Part shown: one piece after another, positions 1 through 6,933 of the stretch
How the letters are laid out: each line of letters opens with the position of its first letter
Position numbering within the stretch: position 1 is the first letter of the stretch
Origin: DATLBY01 sp035526665
GTDB lineage: Bacteria; Acidobacteriota; Terriglobia; Bryobacterales; Bryobacteraceae
Direction of reading: 5' to 3'
Assembly (NCBI GenBank): GCA_035526665.1
Contig: DATLBY010000482.1
Location: forward strand, 1 to 9,856
Length of the DNA: 9,856 bases
Position numbers and translations under genes: made by a program
The notes under the pieces: model-generated
What the model saw: only the letters and a program-made list of their open reading frames with translations
Told to the model about the DNA's origin: nothing
Databases searched by the model: none

Positions 1-1175
1 CGGAGTACGATATTGTCGATTACTTTCGCGAAAAGGCGGCCGAAAATGCGAACGGCTATGCATCGTTTCTAGGCGCCGGCGTTTACAGTCACTACCGGCC
101 GGTAATGGTCGACACGGTGGTTTCACGGGGCGAGTTCCTCACCTCGTACACGCCTTACCAGGCTGAAATTGCGCAGGGCACGCTCACCACTATCTTTGAA
201 TTTCAGACGATGGTATGTCAGTTGACCGGCATGGAGGTCGCCAACGCCTCCATGTATGACGGTTCGTCGGCCGTGCCGGAAGCGGCCATGATGGCTGTTC
301 GCATCACCGGGCGCGACAGCATTGTAGTTTCGAAAACGGTGCACCCCGAATACCGGGAAGTGCTTCGCACGTATCTGCAGCATCAGGGGATGCCCATCCA
401 ATTATTCGATTACGACGAGGCTACGGGCGCCTCGAACCTGTCAGACCTGGAATCGAAAATCGACAGCAAGACAGCGGCCGTGATCGTGCAGACACCGAAT
501 TTTTTTGGCGTACTGGAGGATGTCAAAGCTGCCGCGGATCTCGCCCACAAGCAGGGGGCGCTGCTGATTGTAGTATTCACCGAGGCAGTATCGCTTGGAT
601 TGCTGGAGCCCCCACGCGAGGCCGATATCGTCGCCGGTGAGCTGCAATCATTCGCCATTACTCCCAGCTACGGTGGTCCGTTCGCGGGAATCATCGCAAC
701 CAAGGAAGAGTACATCCGGCAGATTCCCGGGCGCCTGGTGGGCGAATCGAAGGATTCCCGCGGCAACCGGGCCTTCTGCCTGACGCTCTCCACGCGCGAA
801 CAGCATATCCGCCGCGAGAAGGCGACCTCGAACATCTGCACCAACCAGGCGCTGATCGCCTTGATGGCCACCGTGTTCATGGGGGTCTACGGCAAAGAGG
901 GGCTGCGGGAGCTAGCCGAACAGAATCTCGCCAAGGCTCACTATCTTGCCAGTGGATTGCATAGGCGGTTTTCGGGCGCTTTTTTCAATGAATTTGTGAT
1001 TGCTATCAATGGGAGAAGTCCCGGCAGCGTCAACGAAGAACTTTTGGCAAGGGGCATCATCGGCGGCCTGCCGCTCGGAAGGTTTTACCCGGAGCTTGCC
1101 GGCTGCATGCTCCTGTGCGCCACTGAAATGTCGAAGCGCGAGCAGATGGACCAGCTGAAGAACTGTCTCCAATAA
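1..1175 (+). CDS. gcvPA: Glycine dehydrogenase (decarboxylating) subunit 1, 5'-partial
   Basis: N-terminal half of the split P protein of the glycine cleavage system. With GcvPB it decarboxylates glycine and passes the aminomethyl group to the lipoyl arm of GcvH in the cytoplasm. The frame is open from position 3 with no start in view, so the gene begins upstream; about 390 residues are visible, against roughly 450 for the family. Family hallmarks seen are FLGAG followed by HYRP before position 105, the YTPYQ segment at 147-161, an EFQTM..LTGM stretch, NASMYDGS, and REKATSNICTNQA around 813-851. The ATG at 105 lies inside conserved sequence and is not the start. The stop TAA is followed after one base by gcvPB, so the two are surely co-transcribed. 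This half carries no PLP lysine; that is in GcvPB. One normally well-kept segment (about 633-660) reads GELQSFA rather than the GEGQSLG I remember from homologues. Confidence 0.96.
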   Translation, partial: EYDIVDYFREKAAENANGYASFLGAGVYSHYRPVMVDTVVSRGEFLTSYTPYQAEIAQGTLTTIFEFQTMVCQLTGMEVANASMYDGSSAVPEAAMMAVRITGRDSIVVSKTVHPEYREVLRTYLQHQGMPIQLFDYDEATGASNLSDLESKIDSKTAAVIVQTPNFFGVLEDVKAAADLAHKQGALLIVVFTEAVSLGLLEPPREADIVAGELQSFAITPSYGGPFAGIIATKEEYIRQIPGRLVGESKDSRGNRAFCLTLSTREQHIRREKATSNICTNQALIALMATVFMGVYGKEGLRELAEQNLAKAHYLASGLHRRFSGAFFNEFVIAINGRSPGSVNEELLARGIIGGLPLGRFYPELAGCMLLCATEMSKREQMDQLKNCLQ

Positions 1176-1176
1176 C

Positions 1177-2709
1177 ATGATCCGGAAGATCCGACCGCAC
1201 ATCACGCAGAACGAGCCTCTGCTTTTCGAAATGAGCTCGCCCGGCAAGAAGGGCTACCAGCTCCCAGACCTGGACGTTCCCGCAGTGGATCCTCAGGCAG
1301 CGCTCGGCGCCGGCCATGTCCGCGCTGGAATCGAGGGCTTTCCGGAAGTCAGCGAGGTGGAGATCATCCGTCACTTCACCCGCCTGTCCACCTGGAACTA
1401 CGCCATCGATCTCGGGCTCTATCCTCTGGGCTCCTGCACCATGAAATACAATCCGCGCGTGAACGAACTGGTGGCGCGGACCGAGGGACTTGCCTGGGCG
1501 CATCCCTACCAGCCGGAGTCGTTATCCCAAGGCTGTCTGGCGATCCTGGCCGAGCTCGAGCGCGAGCTGGCCGAGATTACCGGAATGGATGCCGTTACGC
1601 TGCAGCCGGCGGCGGGCGCGCACGGCGAGATGACCGGTATTCTGCTGATACGGGCCCTCCTGGAGCAGCGGGGCAATCCGCGCAAACGCATTCTGATCCC
1701 CGATTCAGCGCACGGCACCAACCCCGCCACGGCGATCATGGTGGGCTATACGGTCGAGAATATACGTTCGAATGAACGCGGCCTGGTGAATCTGGAAGCG
1801 CTCGCGAGGTCAGTGGACGACGATGTCGCGGGTTTAATGATCACCAATCCGAATACCGTGGGCGTGTTCGAAGAGAACATCGTCAAGGTAGCGGAGATCA
1901 TGCACGCCAAGGGCGCGCTCGTCTATATGGATGGCGCGAACATGAACGCGCTGGCGGGCATCGCACGGCCCGGCGATTTCGGGATCGACGTGATGCACCT
2001 GAATCTCCACAAGACTTTCTCCACGCCGCATGGGGGCGGCGGCCCGGGATCAGGCGCCGTGGCCGTGAAGCGTATTCTGGAGCCGTTTTTACCGTATCCG
2101 CGGCTGAAGCGCGCCGGCGATCAGTGGACCTTCGACTACGATCTCCCGCACTCCATCGGAAAGGTACGCGCGTTTTACGGCAACTTCGGCGTGCTGGTGC
2201 GGGCGCTCGCCTACATCATGGCCCACGGCGGAGAAGGCCTACGGCGCGCGACGGGCGACGCGGTTCTGAATGCGAACTACATCCGCAAGCGGCTGGAGCC
2301 TTATTTCGATCTGCCGTTCAAGGCGCCCTCCATGCACGAAGTAGTTTTCAGCGACGAGCGGCAAGCGAAAAAAGGGGCAAAAACCGGCGACATCGCCAAG
2401 CGTTTGATCGATTATGGATTCCATCCCTACACGGTCAGTTTTCCTTTGATCGTGCGCGGCGCCCTGATGATTGAGCCGACCGAGACAGAGAGCAAGCAGG
2501 AGATCGATCTCTTCGTGGACGCGCTAATCTCGATCGCCAAGGAGATCGACGAGGACCCGCAACTGGTGCTGAATGCTCCACACCTCACGCGGACGAGCAA
2601 AGTGGACGAAGTAACGGCTGCCCGGCGCCCCATCGTCCGCTGGAAACCAGCCGCCGCGATTGACGACCTTCGCGAAAAAGCGGGCGCCCACCAGGGAAGT
2701 CATGAGTAA
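1177..2709 (+). CDS. gcvPB: Glycine dehydrogenase (decarboxylating) subunit 2
   Basis: C-terminal, PLP-carrying half of the split P protein; it acts as a complex with GcvPA in the glycine cleavage system. The product is 510 residues, about the usual length. Seen in the sequence: LGSCTMKYNP at residues 84-93, AHGTNPA near 180, MDGANMNA, then LHKTFSTPHGGGGPGSG, in which Lys279 is the expected Schiff-base lysine followed by the glycine-rich phosphate-binding loop. The C-terminus has the usual APH...RP..RWKPA pattern. The ATG at 1177 lies one base after the gcvPA stop, so translation is probably coupled; the stop is TAA at 2707-2709. No other gcv gene (gcvT, gcvH) lies downstream in the window, so they would have to be upstream or elsewhere. 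The frame is intact with no missing key residue. Confidence 0.97.
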   Translation: MIRKIRPHITQNEPLLFEMSSPGKKGYQLPDLDVPAVDPQAALGAGHVRAGIEGFPEVSEVEIIRHFTRLSTWNYAIDLGLYPLGSCTMKYNPRVNELVARTEGLAWAHPYQPESLSQGCLAILAELERELAEITGMDAVTLQPAAGAHGEMTGILLIRALLEQRGNPRKRILIPDSAHGTNPATAIMVGYTVENIRSNERGLVNLEALARSVDDDVAGLMITNPNTVGVFEENIVKVAEIMHAKGALVYMDGANMNALAGIARPGDFGIDVMHLNLHKTFSTPHGGGGPGSGAVAVKRILEPFLPYPRLKRAGDQWTFDYDLPHSIGKVRAFYGNFGVLVRALAYIMAHGGEGLRRATGDAVLNANYIRKRLEPYFDLPFKAPSMHEVVFSDERQAKKGAKTGDIAKRLIDYGFHPYTVSFPLIVRGALMIEPTETESKQEIDLFVDALISIAKEIDEDPQLVLNAPHLTRTSKVDEVTAARRPIVRWKPAAAIDDLREKAGAHQGSHE

Positions 2710-2736
2710 ATGTTCGTGGTTGGTATAGCAGCAAAC

Positions 2737-2760
2737 GCTGGGGAGTTTCCGTGCTCCAGC
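2737..2760 (+). other. Imperfect hairpin downstream of gcvPB
   Basis: GCTGGGGAG (2737-2745) can pair with CTCCAGC (2754-2760), giving a 7-bp stem with a two-base bulge and an 8-base loop. It lies 27 bases after the gcvPB stop. No T-run follows, so it is not a standard intrinsic terminator; it might act as a weak 3'-end or processing structure. Low certainty. Confidence 0.25.
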
Positions 2761-2770
2761 GCTCAGCCAC

Positions 2771-2776
2771 TATAAT
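2771..2776 (+). promoter_or_regulatory. Candidate -10 box for the membrane glycosyltransferase gene
   Basis: A perfect TATAAT in otherwise GC-rich DNA. The first base of the proposed TTG start (2783) is the seventh base after the box, which is where transcription would begin. No convincing -35 hexamer is seen 16-19 bases upstream (TTTCCG at 2746-2751 is the nearest). The short intergenic region (2710-2782) holds only this box and the weak hairpin. Confidence 0.5.
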
Positions 2777-2782
2777 GGCCCT

Positions 2783-4654
2783 TTGCGCCGGGATCTCTTA
2801 ATCGTTCTCGCTTTCGTGTTTTTTCTTCGCCTGCCCTTCCTCAATCAGGCGATCCAGGGCGATGATATCTATTACCTGGCGGGCGCTGAGCACGCGCTCA
2901 TCGATCCGGCGCATCCGACCCACGCCAAATACGTTTTTCAGGGCGAACTCGTCGATATGCGGGGGCATCCTCATGGACCGCTGGATGCCTGGTGCCTCGC
3001 CGCCCTCCTGTGGGCCTTCGGCGATGTTCGTGAGGTCCCATTCCACCTCGCCTACATCGCGTTCTCCATTATTGCCGCGGTAGCGATGCTGTCCATCGCG
3101 AGAAGGTTTTCCGCACATCCAGTGGCCGCCACGCTGCTGTTCCTGGTCACGCCCGCGTTCCTCGTCAATGGAAACTCCTTCGAATCCGATATTCCGTTTC
3201 TCGCATTCTGGATGGCCGCGATCGCGCTCTTCCTGGCAGCCGCCGAACGCCGTTCTCTGCTGTGGCTCGCCGCCAGTGCCGGCACAATCCTGCTCGCCAG
3301 CCTGACGTCGTATCAAACAGTGGTGATCGTGCCGATCCTTGGTGTCTATCTATGGCTGCACGCGCGTGACTGGAGGGCCGGATGGATCGTCGCCATCGCC
3401 GTGGCGCCGCTTGCCATCGGACTCTGGCAGCTCTATGAGCGATTCACCAGCGGGGCGCTTCCAGCCACTGTGCTGGTCGGATACTTCAACCGGTATGGGC
3501 TTCAGCAGGTCGCCAATAAGCTCAGGAATGCGACTGCACTCACCGCGCATCTCGGATGGATTGTATCGCCTCTCATTGCCGTGGCTGCTTTCCGCCGCCG
3601 CTGGACCTGCGCGATTCTCGCGGCAATTCCCGCTGCCTTCATCGACCCCAACCCGCTCTTCTGGGGATCGTTCGCGGCGGGCGTCCTGATCCTGTGCGGG
3701 TGCGTCGAACGGAAGCCGGATTTTCTCCGGGCATGGATCGTCATTTTCTTCGCTGCCGCTCTGGTCCTTTTCTTCGCCGGCTCGGCGCGATACCTGCTAC
3801 CGCTCGCCGCTCCGGTGGCCTTACTCGCATCGAAGGAGAAGCGCTGGCTATTGCCGGCAATCGCGGCGAATCTGGTCCTCGGACTCGGGCTCGCGTGGGT
3901 GAATTACCAACACTGGGATGGCTACCGGCAGTTTGCGCGGACGCTCGCCGGGGAAGCGAAAAATAAACGAATCTGGATCAATAGCGAATGGGGCCTGCGC
4001 TTTTATCTGGAATCGGAAGGAGGATTGCCGTTGGAGCGGGGACAGGCGGTGCAACCCGGTGAGATCGTCGTCTCCAGCCAGCTTGCCTACCCGGTTCCGG
4101 TAACCACGGGAGGAGGAGTGCTGACGCCCCTTTCCTCTCACGACATTTATGCAGCTTTACCCCTGCGGCTCATCGCTCTCGCTTCCAAATCCGGGTACTC
4201 GACGGCATCCCTCGGATTTCGTCCCTTCGACATCTCATTTGCACCGATCGACCAGGTGCGCGCCGAGCGGGTGCTGGAACATGCTCCCACTTTGTCGTGG
4301 CTGCCGATGGATGCGCCCGAAGCAGAGAACCAGATAGTCAGCGGTATTTATGCCAAGGAGGGTGGCTGGCGCTGGATGTCGGGCAAGGGAGTTCTGCTGC
4401 TGAAGCCTCCGGCTCAGCCGGCTCCCCTCGAGATCCACTTCAACATTCCAGGTATGGCAAAGGCGCGGCGCATGCGCGTTCTGTTGGATGGCCGGGAAAT
4501 CACGGCAGAAACTTACCCGGGACCAGGGACCTACACGTTAAAGACAAATCCCGTGCTGGGACGCCTGATCAGCATTGAAGTGGACCAGACCTTCTCCGTG
4601 GCGGGCGATCACCGGGACCTGGGCGTGATACTTACCGCTGCCGGGTATCGCTGA
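2783..4654 (+). CDS. GT-C fold (PMT/ArnT-like) membrane glycosyltransferase, putative
   Basis: Probable polyprenyl-phosphate-sugar-dependent glycosyltransferase of the inner membrane. The 623-residue product has a hydrophobic first helix (residues 5-22), then an acidic pair Asp27-Asp28 in the first extracytoplasmic loop, the place where GT-C enzymes carry their catalytic acid. About a dozen further hydrophobic segments run to about residue 372. ESDIPFLAFW near 134-143 resembles the PMT_2 core. Residues from about 375 to the end are mostly soluble and should lie outside the membrane; the last 70 residues look beta-rich and end with an HRDLGVIL segment. The start is TTG: no in-frame ATG lies nearby, the frame is closed by a TAG at 2726, and there is no Shine-Dalgarno. 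An in-frame GTG at 2816 would cut into the first helix. The 3' end overlaps the convergent NHL gene by 23 bases. Donor and acceptor cannot be read from the sequence. Confidence 0.8.
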   Translation: MRRDLLIVLAFVFFLRLPFLNQAIQGDDIYYLAGAEHALIDPAHPTHAKYVFQGELVDMRGHPHGPLDAWCLAALLWAFGDVREVPFHLAYIAFSIIAAVAMLSIARRFSAHPVAATLLFLVTPAFLVNGNSFESDIPFLAFWMAAIALFLAAAERRSLLWLAASAGTILLASLTSYQTVVIVPILGVYLWLHARDWRAGWIVAIAVAPLAIGLWQLYERFTSGALPATVLVGYFNRYGLQQVANKLRNATALTAHLGWIVSPLIAVAAFRRRWTCAILAAIPAAFIDPNPLFWGSFAAGVLILCGCVERKPDFLRAWIVIFFAAALVLFFAGSARYLLPLAAPVALLASKEKRWLLPAIAANLVLGLGLAWVNYQHWDGYRQFARTLAGEAKNKRIWINSEWGLRFYLESEGGLPLERGQAVQPGEIVVSSQLAYPVPVTTGGGVLTPLSSHDIYAALPLRLIALASKSGYSTASLGFRPFDISFAPIDQVRAERVLEHAPTLSWLPMDAPEAENQIVSGIYAKEGGWRWMSGKGVLLLKPPAQPAPLEIHFNIPGMAKARRMRVLLDGREITAETYPGPGTYTLKTNPVLGRLISIEVDQTFSVAGDHRDLGVILTAAGYR

Positions 4655-5699
4655 GCAACCGGACGCGGTGCGATTCGCTGTCCCCGATGTACACCGCACC
4701 TTTTTTATCGACATACACACCATGCGGGCGCGACAACTTGCATTTCAGCGGATCGCCATCGGGTCCATCGCCCCTTGCTCCCGTTCCCGCCACTGTAGTG
4801 ATGATTTGGGATTTACCATCGATGCGCCGGATGGTGTGGTTCTCCGTATCGGCCACGTAAAGGGCCCCATCCGCTCCCACAGAAACCGCTTTGGGCCCTG
4901 ACAGCCGGGCATCGCGGGCCGGCCCGCCATCGCCGCTGTTTCCCTTTTCGCCCGTTCCCGCCACATGGGAATAACGTTCCGTTGCCGCGTCAATCCGGTA
5001 GACCGCATTCCCTTCGCGCAGCGCCAGGTACACGTTTCCGGCGCGATCGACGGCGAGCGCTCGCGGACCGTTCAACGGCGTGCCCTTGACCGGAGATCCC
5101 TCAGGCGTCGGTTTCTTCTCGCCGGTGCCGGCGTATGTTTCAATGGTCCCGGTCTTTAGATCCATCCTGCGGATCCGGTGGTTCGCTATGTCGCAGATCA
5201 GAAGCTTGCCGGCGCGATCGAACGCGAGACTGTGAGGCTCCTTAAATTGCGCCTTGTTGGCCGGCCCACCGTCGCCCGAGAAGCCGGGTGTTCCCGTCCC
5301 CGCGATGGTACTGATGATACGGGTTTTCCGGTCTACTCGCCGCACCAAATGGTTCAACCGCTCGACAAAATACATGTTTCCCTTGGCGTCGAACTGGACC
5401 TCATAGGGCTCATTCAGCGATGCTTCGGTGGCGGGGCCGCCATCGCCGGAGTAGCCCTTGCGTCCATTCCCCGCGACCACGCTCAGGGTCATCTTCTTCA
5501 GGTCGAGACGCCGGATTACGTGATTTCCCACTTCGCAGATATACAAGGCCTTATCCGGGCCGATCACGAGACCAAACGGATTGTCCACCTGGGTCGCCGA
5601 TAGCCCCTGTGTTCCGTTTCCCGCAATAGTACGAATGGTGGCGGTGTATCCGGGGACAGAAATTAACAGGAAGAGAAGCAGGCAGGCAGTTTGAGCCAT
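4632..5699 (-). CDS. Secreted NHL-repeat six-bladed beta-propeller protein
   Basis: Predicted exported 355-residue protein. The N-terminus is a signal peptide (MAQTACLLLFLLIS, cleavage likely near the TA at 19-20), followed almost at once by repeats. AGNG or AGTG occurs at residues 26, 76, 133, 190, 247 and 304; the last five are exactly 57 residues apart. Each unit continues as xxGxSGDGGPAxxAxL..P..L..D..GxLYI.D..NHxIRR.D, the pattern of NHL propellers, giving six blades. Units 4 and 6 have lost the SGDGG loop. Only one cysteine lies in the repeats' C-terminal part (about 320) and there is no enzymatic domain, so a binding or scaffold role is likely; the ligand is unknown. The ATG at 5699 is preferred over an upstream in-frame start at 5780 because it directly opens the signal peptide and sits 5 bases after the GT9 stop. 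No Shine-Dalgarno is evident. It is the last gene of the minus-strand run. Confidence 0.9.
   Translation of the reverse strand: MAQTACLLLFLLISVPGYTATIRTIAGNGTQGLSATQVDNPFGLVIGPDKALYICEVGNHVIRRLDLKKMTLSVVAGNGRKGYSGDGGPATEASLNEPYEVQFDAKGNMYFVERLNHLVRRVDRKTRIISTIAGTGTPGFSGDGGPANKAQFKEPHSLAFDRAGKLLICDIANHRIRRMDLKTGTIETYAGTGEKKPTPEGSPVKGTPLNGPRALAVDRAGNVYLALREGNAVYRIDAATERYSHVAGTGEKGNSGDGGPARDARLSGPKAVSVGADGALYVADTENHTIRRIDGKSQIITTVAGTGARGDGPDGDPLKCKLSRPHGVYVDKKGAVYIGDSESHRVRLLSDTRQR
4650..5624 (-). repeat. Six tandem propeller repeats, 57 residues (171 bases) each
   Basis: The NHL gene is built from six in-frame units beginning at codons for AG(N/T)G (residues 26, 76, 133, 190, 247, 304). The first unit is 50 residues and the following full ones are exactly 57. 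The repeat is clear at the protein level and degenerate at the DNA level, so it is an old structural repeat and not a recent tandem duplication. Confidence 0.8.
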
Positions 5700-5704
5700 G
5701 CTGA

Positions 5705-6460
5705 TTAAAGTAGCACGGAGAGGCAATCCTCCAGCGAAGGATTCCGCAGCACTTGCACATTCGATCCGCGCGGAGCCCAAATCAGCGGATCGGTAGGCCC
5801 GAAAATAGCGAGAACCGGCGTGCCCACGGCTGCGGCCAGGTGAGTGATGCCCGAGTCGTTCCCGATATACAGGCGCGCCTCCGCCAGCCAGCAGGCCAGC
5901 TCGTAGAGATTATTGAACCGCACTGCCCCTTCCAGCGGCTCATCCGGGCCTGCCGTAAAGCAGACGGGCCACGGAAGACTGCGGGCAAGCGCACGGAAAT
6001 TTTCGAGCGGCCAATTCTTTCCTGGACTTCCGGAGAAGGGATGTACGGCAACAAAGCCGATCCTCCGCCTTCGACAACTGATCCGTGGGATGGCTCCCTC
6101 CCGCCCACCCACCTGTTCCATATAAAAATCTGTTGCATGCGCTCCGCCGCGCGGCAAAGCATCATGAAACGTGATGGGGAAGCCCGCCATGGCGTCGCGG
6201 AATGCACTCCGGTTCGAGCCATACCAGGAAACGATGGAATCGAAGCTGCGCAGCATCTCAAGGGCGGGCGTATCCAGCCCCAACTCAACGCGGTCGAGTC
6301 CCGTCGATCCAATCGAGCGAACCTTATCGGCGAAGCGTATTAAGGGAACATTGGGCTCCGCGACCCAGACCTCGGTGTAATCGGCGCGAAGATGCTCCAA
6401 TGCCGGGAGCGAGACAACGCAATCGCCAATGGCGCCGGGTCTGATGAGAAGACGTCTCAG
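5705..6460 (-). CDS. Glycosyltransferase family 9 (heptosyltransferase-like), CTG start
   Basis: Probable cytoplasmic GT-B enzyme of the LPS/ADP-heptose transferase type, adding a sugar to an envelope glycan. Read from CTG at 6460, the product is 251 residues and opens with LLIRPGAIGD, the beta1-loop seen at the start of GT9 proteins. Further hallmarks are HPFSGSPGKNWP (140-151), GNDSGITHLAAA (200-211) and FGPTDP (220-225). An in-frame TAA at 6464-6466 leaves only CTG at 6460 as a plausible near-cognate start that keeps the whole fold; the next ordinary start, TTG at 6400, removes the conserved loop. The CTG overlaps the TGA of the preceding gene (CTGA), mirroring the common ATGA coupling. 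The protein is about 80-100 residues shorter than classical WaaC/WaaF. The acceptor and sugar are unknown. The NHL gene starts 5 bases after its stop. Confidence 0.85.
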   Translation of the reverse strand: MRRLLIRPGAIGDCVVSLPALEHLRADYTEVWVAEPNVPLIRFADKVRSIGSTGLDRVELGLDTPALEMLRSFDSIVSWYGSNRSAFRDAMAGFPITFHDALPRGGAHATDFYMEQVGGREGAIPRISCRRRRIGFVAVHPFSGSPGKNWPLENFRALARSLPWPVCFTAGPDEPLEGAVRFNNLYELACWLAEARLYIGNDSGITHLAAAVGTPVLAIFGPTDPLIWAPRGSNVQVLRNPSLEDCLSVLL

Positions 6461-6933
6461 TTTTTAACTTCGACCGGCACCTTGATGTCCACGGTTTTCG
6501 GCGGCAGGCAGGCAGTGTGGCTGCAAGCCTGATAGCGCAGTTTGCCGGTGAGGAGACTTTGGCCGAGCGGAGCCGTCGGGAGTATCTTAAACTTCGCCGT
6601 CGTCTTGAAATCACCCGTGAAAACGGACAGAGGCTTGGCGGAGAAAGGGTACTTCTCCATCCGGGGTTTGGGGAACGTGACTTCCTGGGCCTGGACCGTA
6701 GCGCCGGCAAACGTGAACTTCAACGGAATCAGGTAATCATCACTTGGTGTGTTGCTGTTCACATGAAAGCCGGTCCGCAGCTGCAGCTTAAAATCAGCTG
6801 TCACGACCTCATTCCGCTTACCCTCGATTTTCTCCGGGGCCGTGACGAAAAGGACGTTGCTAATTTGCGCCGCGAGCGGCGTGATTAGGAGCACCGCTGC
6901 CAGGCCGGCTGCCAATAAGTTGTTCAATCTCAT
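6457..6933 (-). CDS. Stand-alone DsbD N-terminal (alpha) domain protein, periplasmic
   Basis: A 158-residue exported protein matching the thiol-disulfide domain found at the N-terminus of DsbD, which in DsbD hands electrons to periplasmic partners. A signal peptide (residues 1 to about 23, hydrophobic LLAAGLAAVLLITPLAA) is followed by an immunoglobulin-like domain with GFHVNSN, YLIPL and, near the C-terminus, YQACSHTACLPP; Cys137 and Cys142 would be the redox pair. The membrane and thioredoxin domains of full DsbD are absent. The upstream gene encodes a TlpA-like thioredoxin, so the two may be partners. The ATG at 6933 is chosen because it opens the signal peptide; the longer frame from 6978 adds a non-signal-like extension. 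With this start the gene overlaps the end of the thioredoxin gene by 74 bases, and its TGA overlaps the GT9 start. No clear Shine-Dalgarno precedes it, which fits translational coupling. Confidence 0.85.
   Translation of the reverse strand: MRLNNLLAAGLAAVLLITPLAAQISNVLFVTAPEKIEGKRNEVVTADFKLQLRTGFHVNSNTPSDDYLIPLKFTFAGATVQAQEVTFPKPRMEKYPFSAKPLSVFTGDFKTTAKFKILPTAPLGQSLLTGKLRYQACSHTACLPPKTVDIKVPVEVKN

Noticed and set aside
2737..2760. Intrinsic terminator after gcvPB
   Set aside because: The hairpin is bulged and has no T-run after it; kept only as a weak hairpin.
2775..2801. ATG within TATAATG opening an 8-codon frame across the glycosyltransferase start
   Set aside because: The ATG overlaps the -10 box and would lie upstream of the expected transcription start, so it is probably not in the message.
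5753..6343. Long plus-strand open frame of 196 codons opposite the GT9 gene
   Set aside because: It lies antisense to a gene with clear GT9 motifs, and its translation is Arg/Pro-rich with no family resemblance; a typical GC-rich shadow frame.
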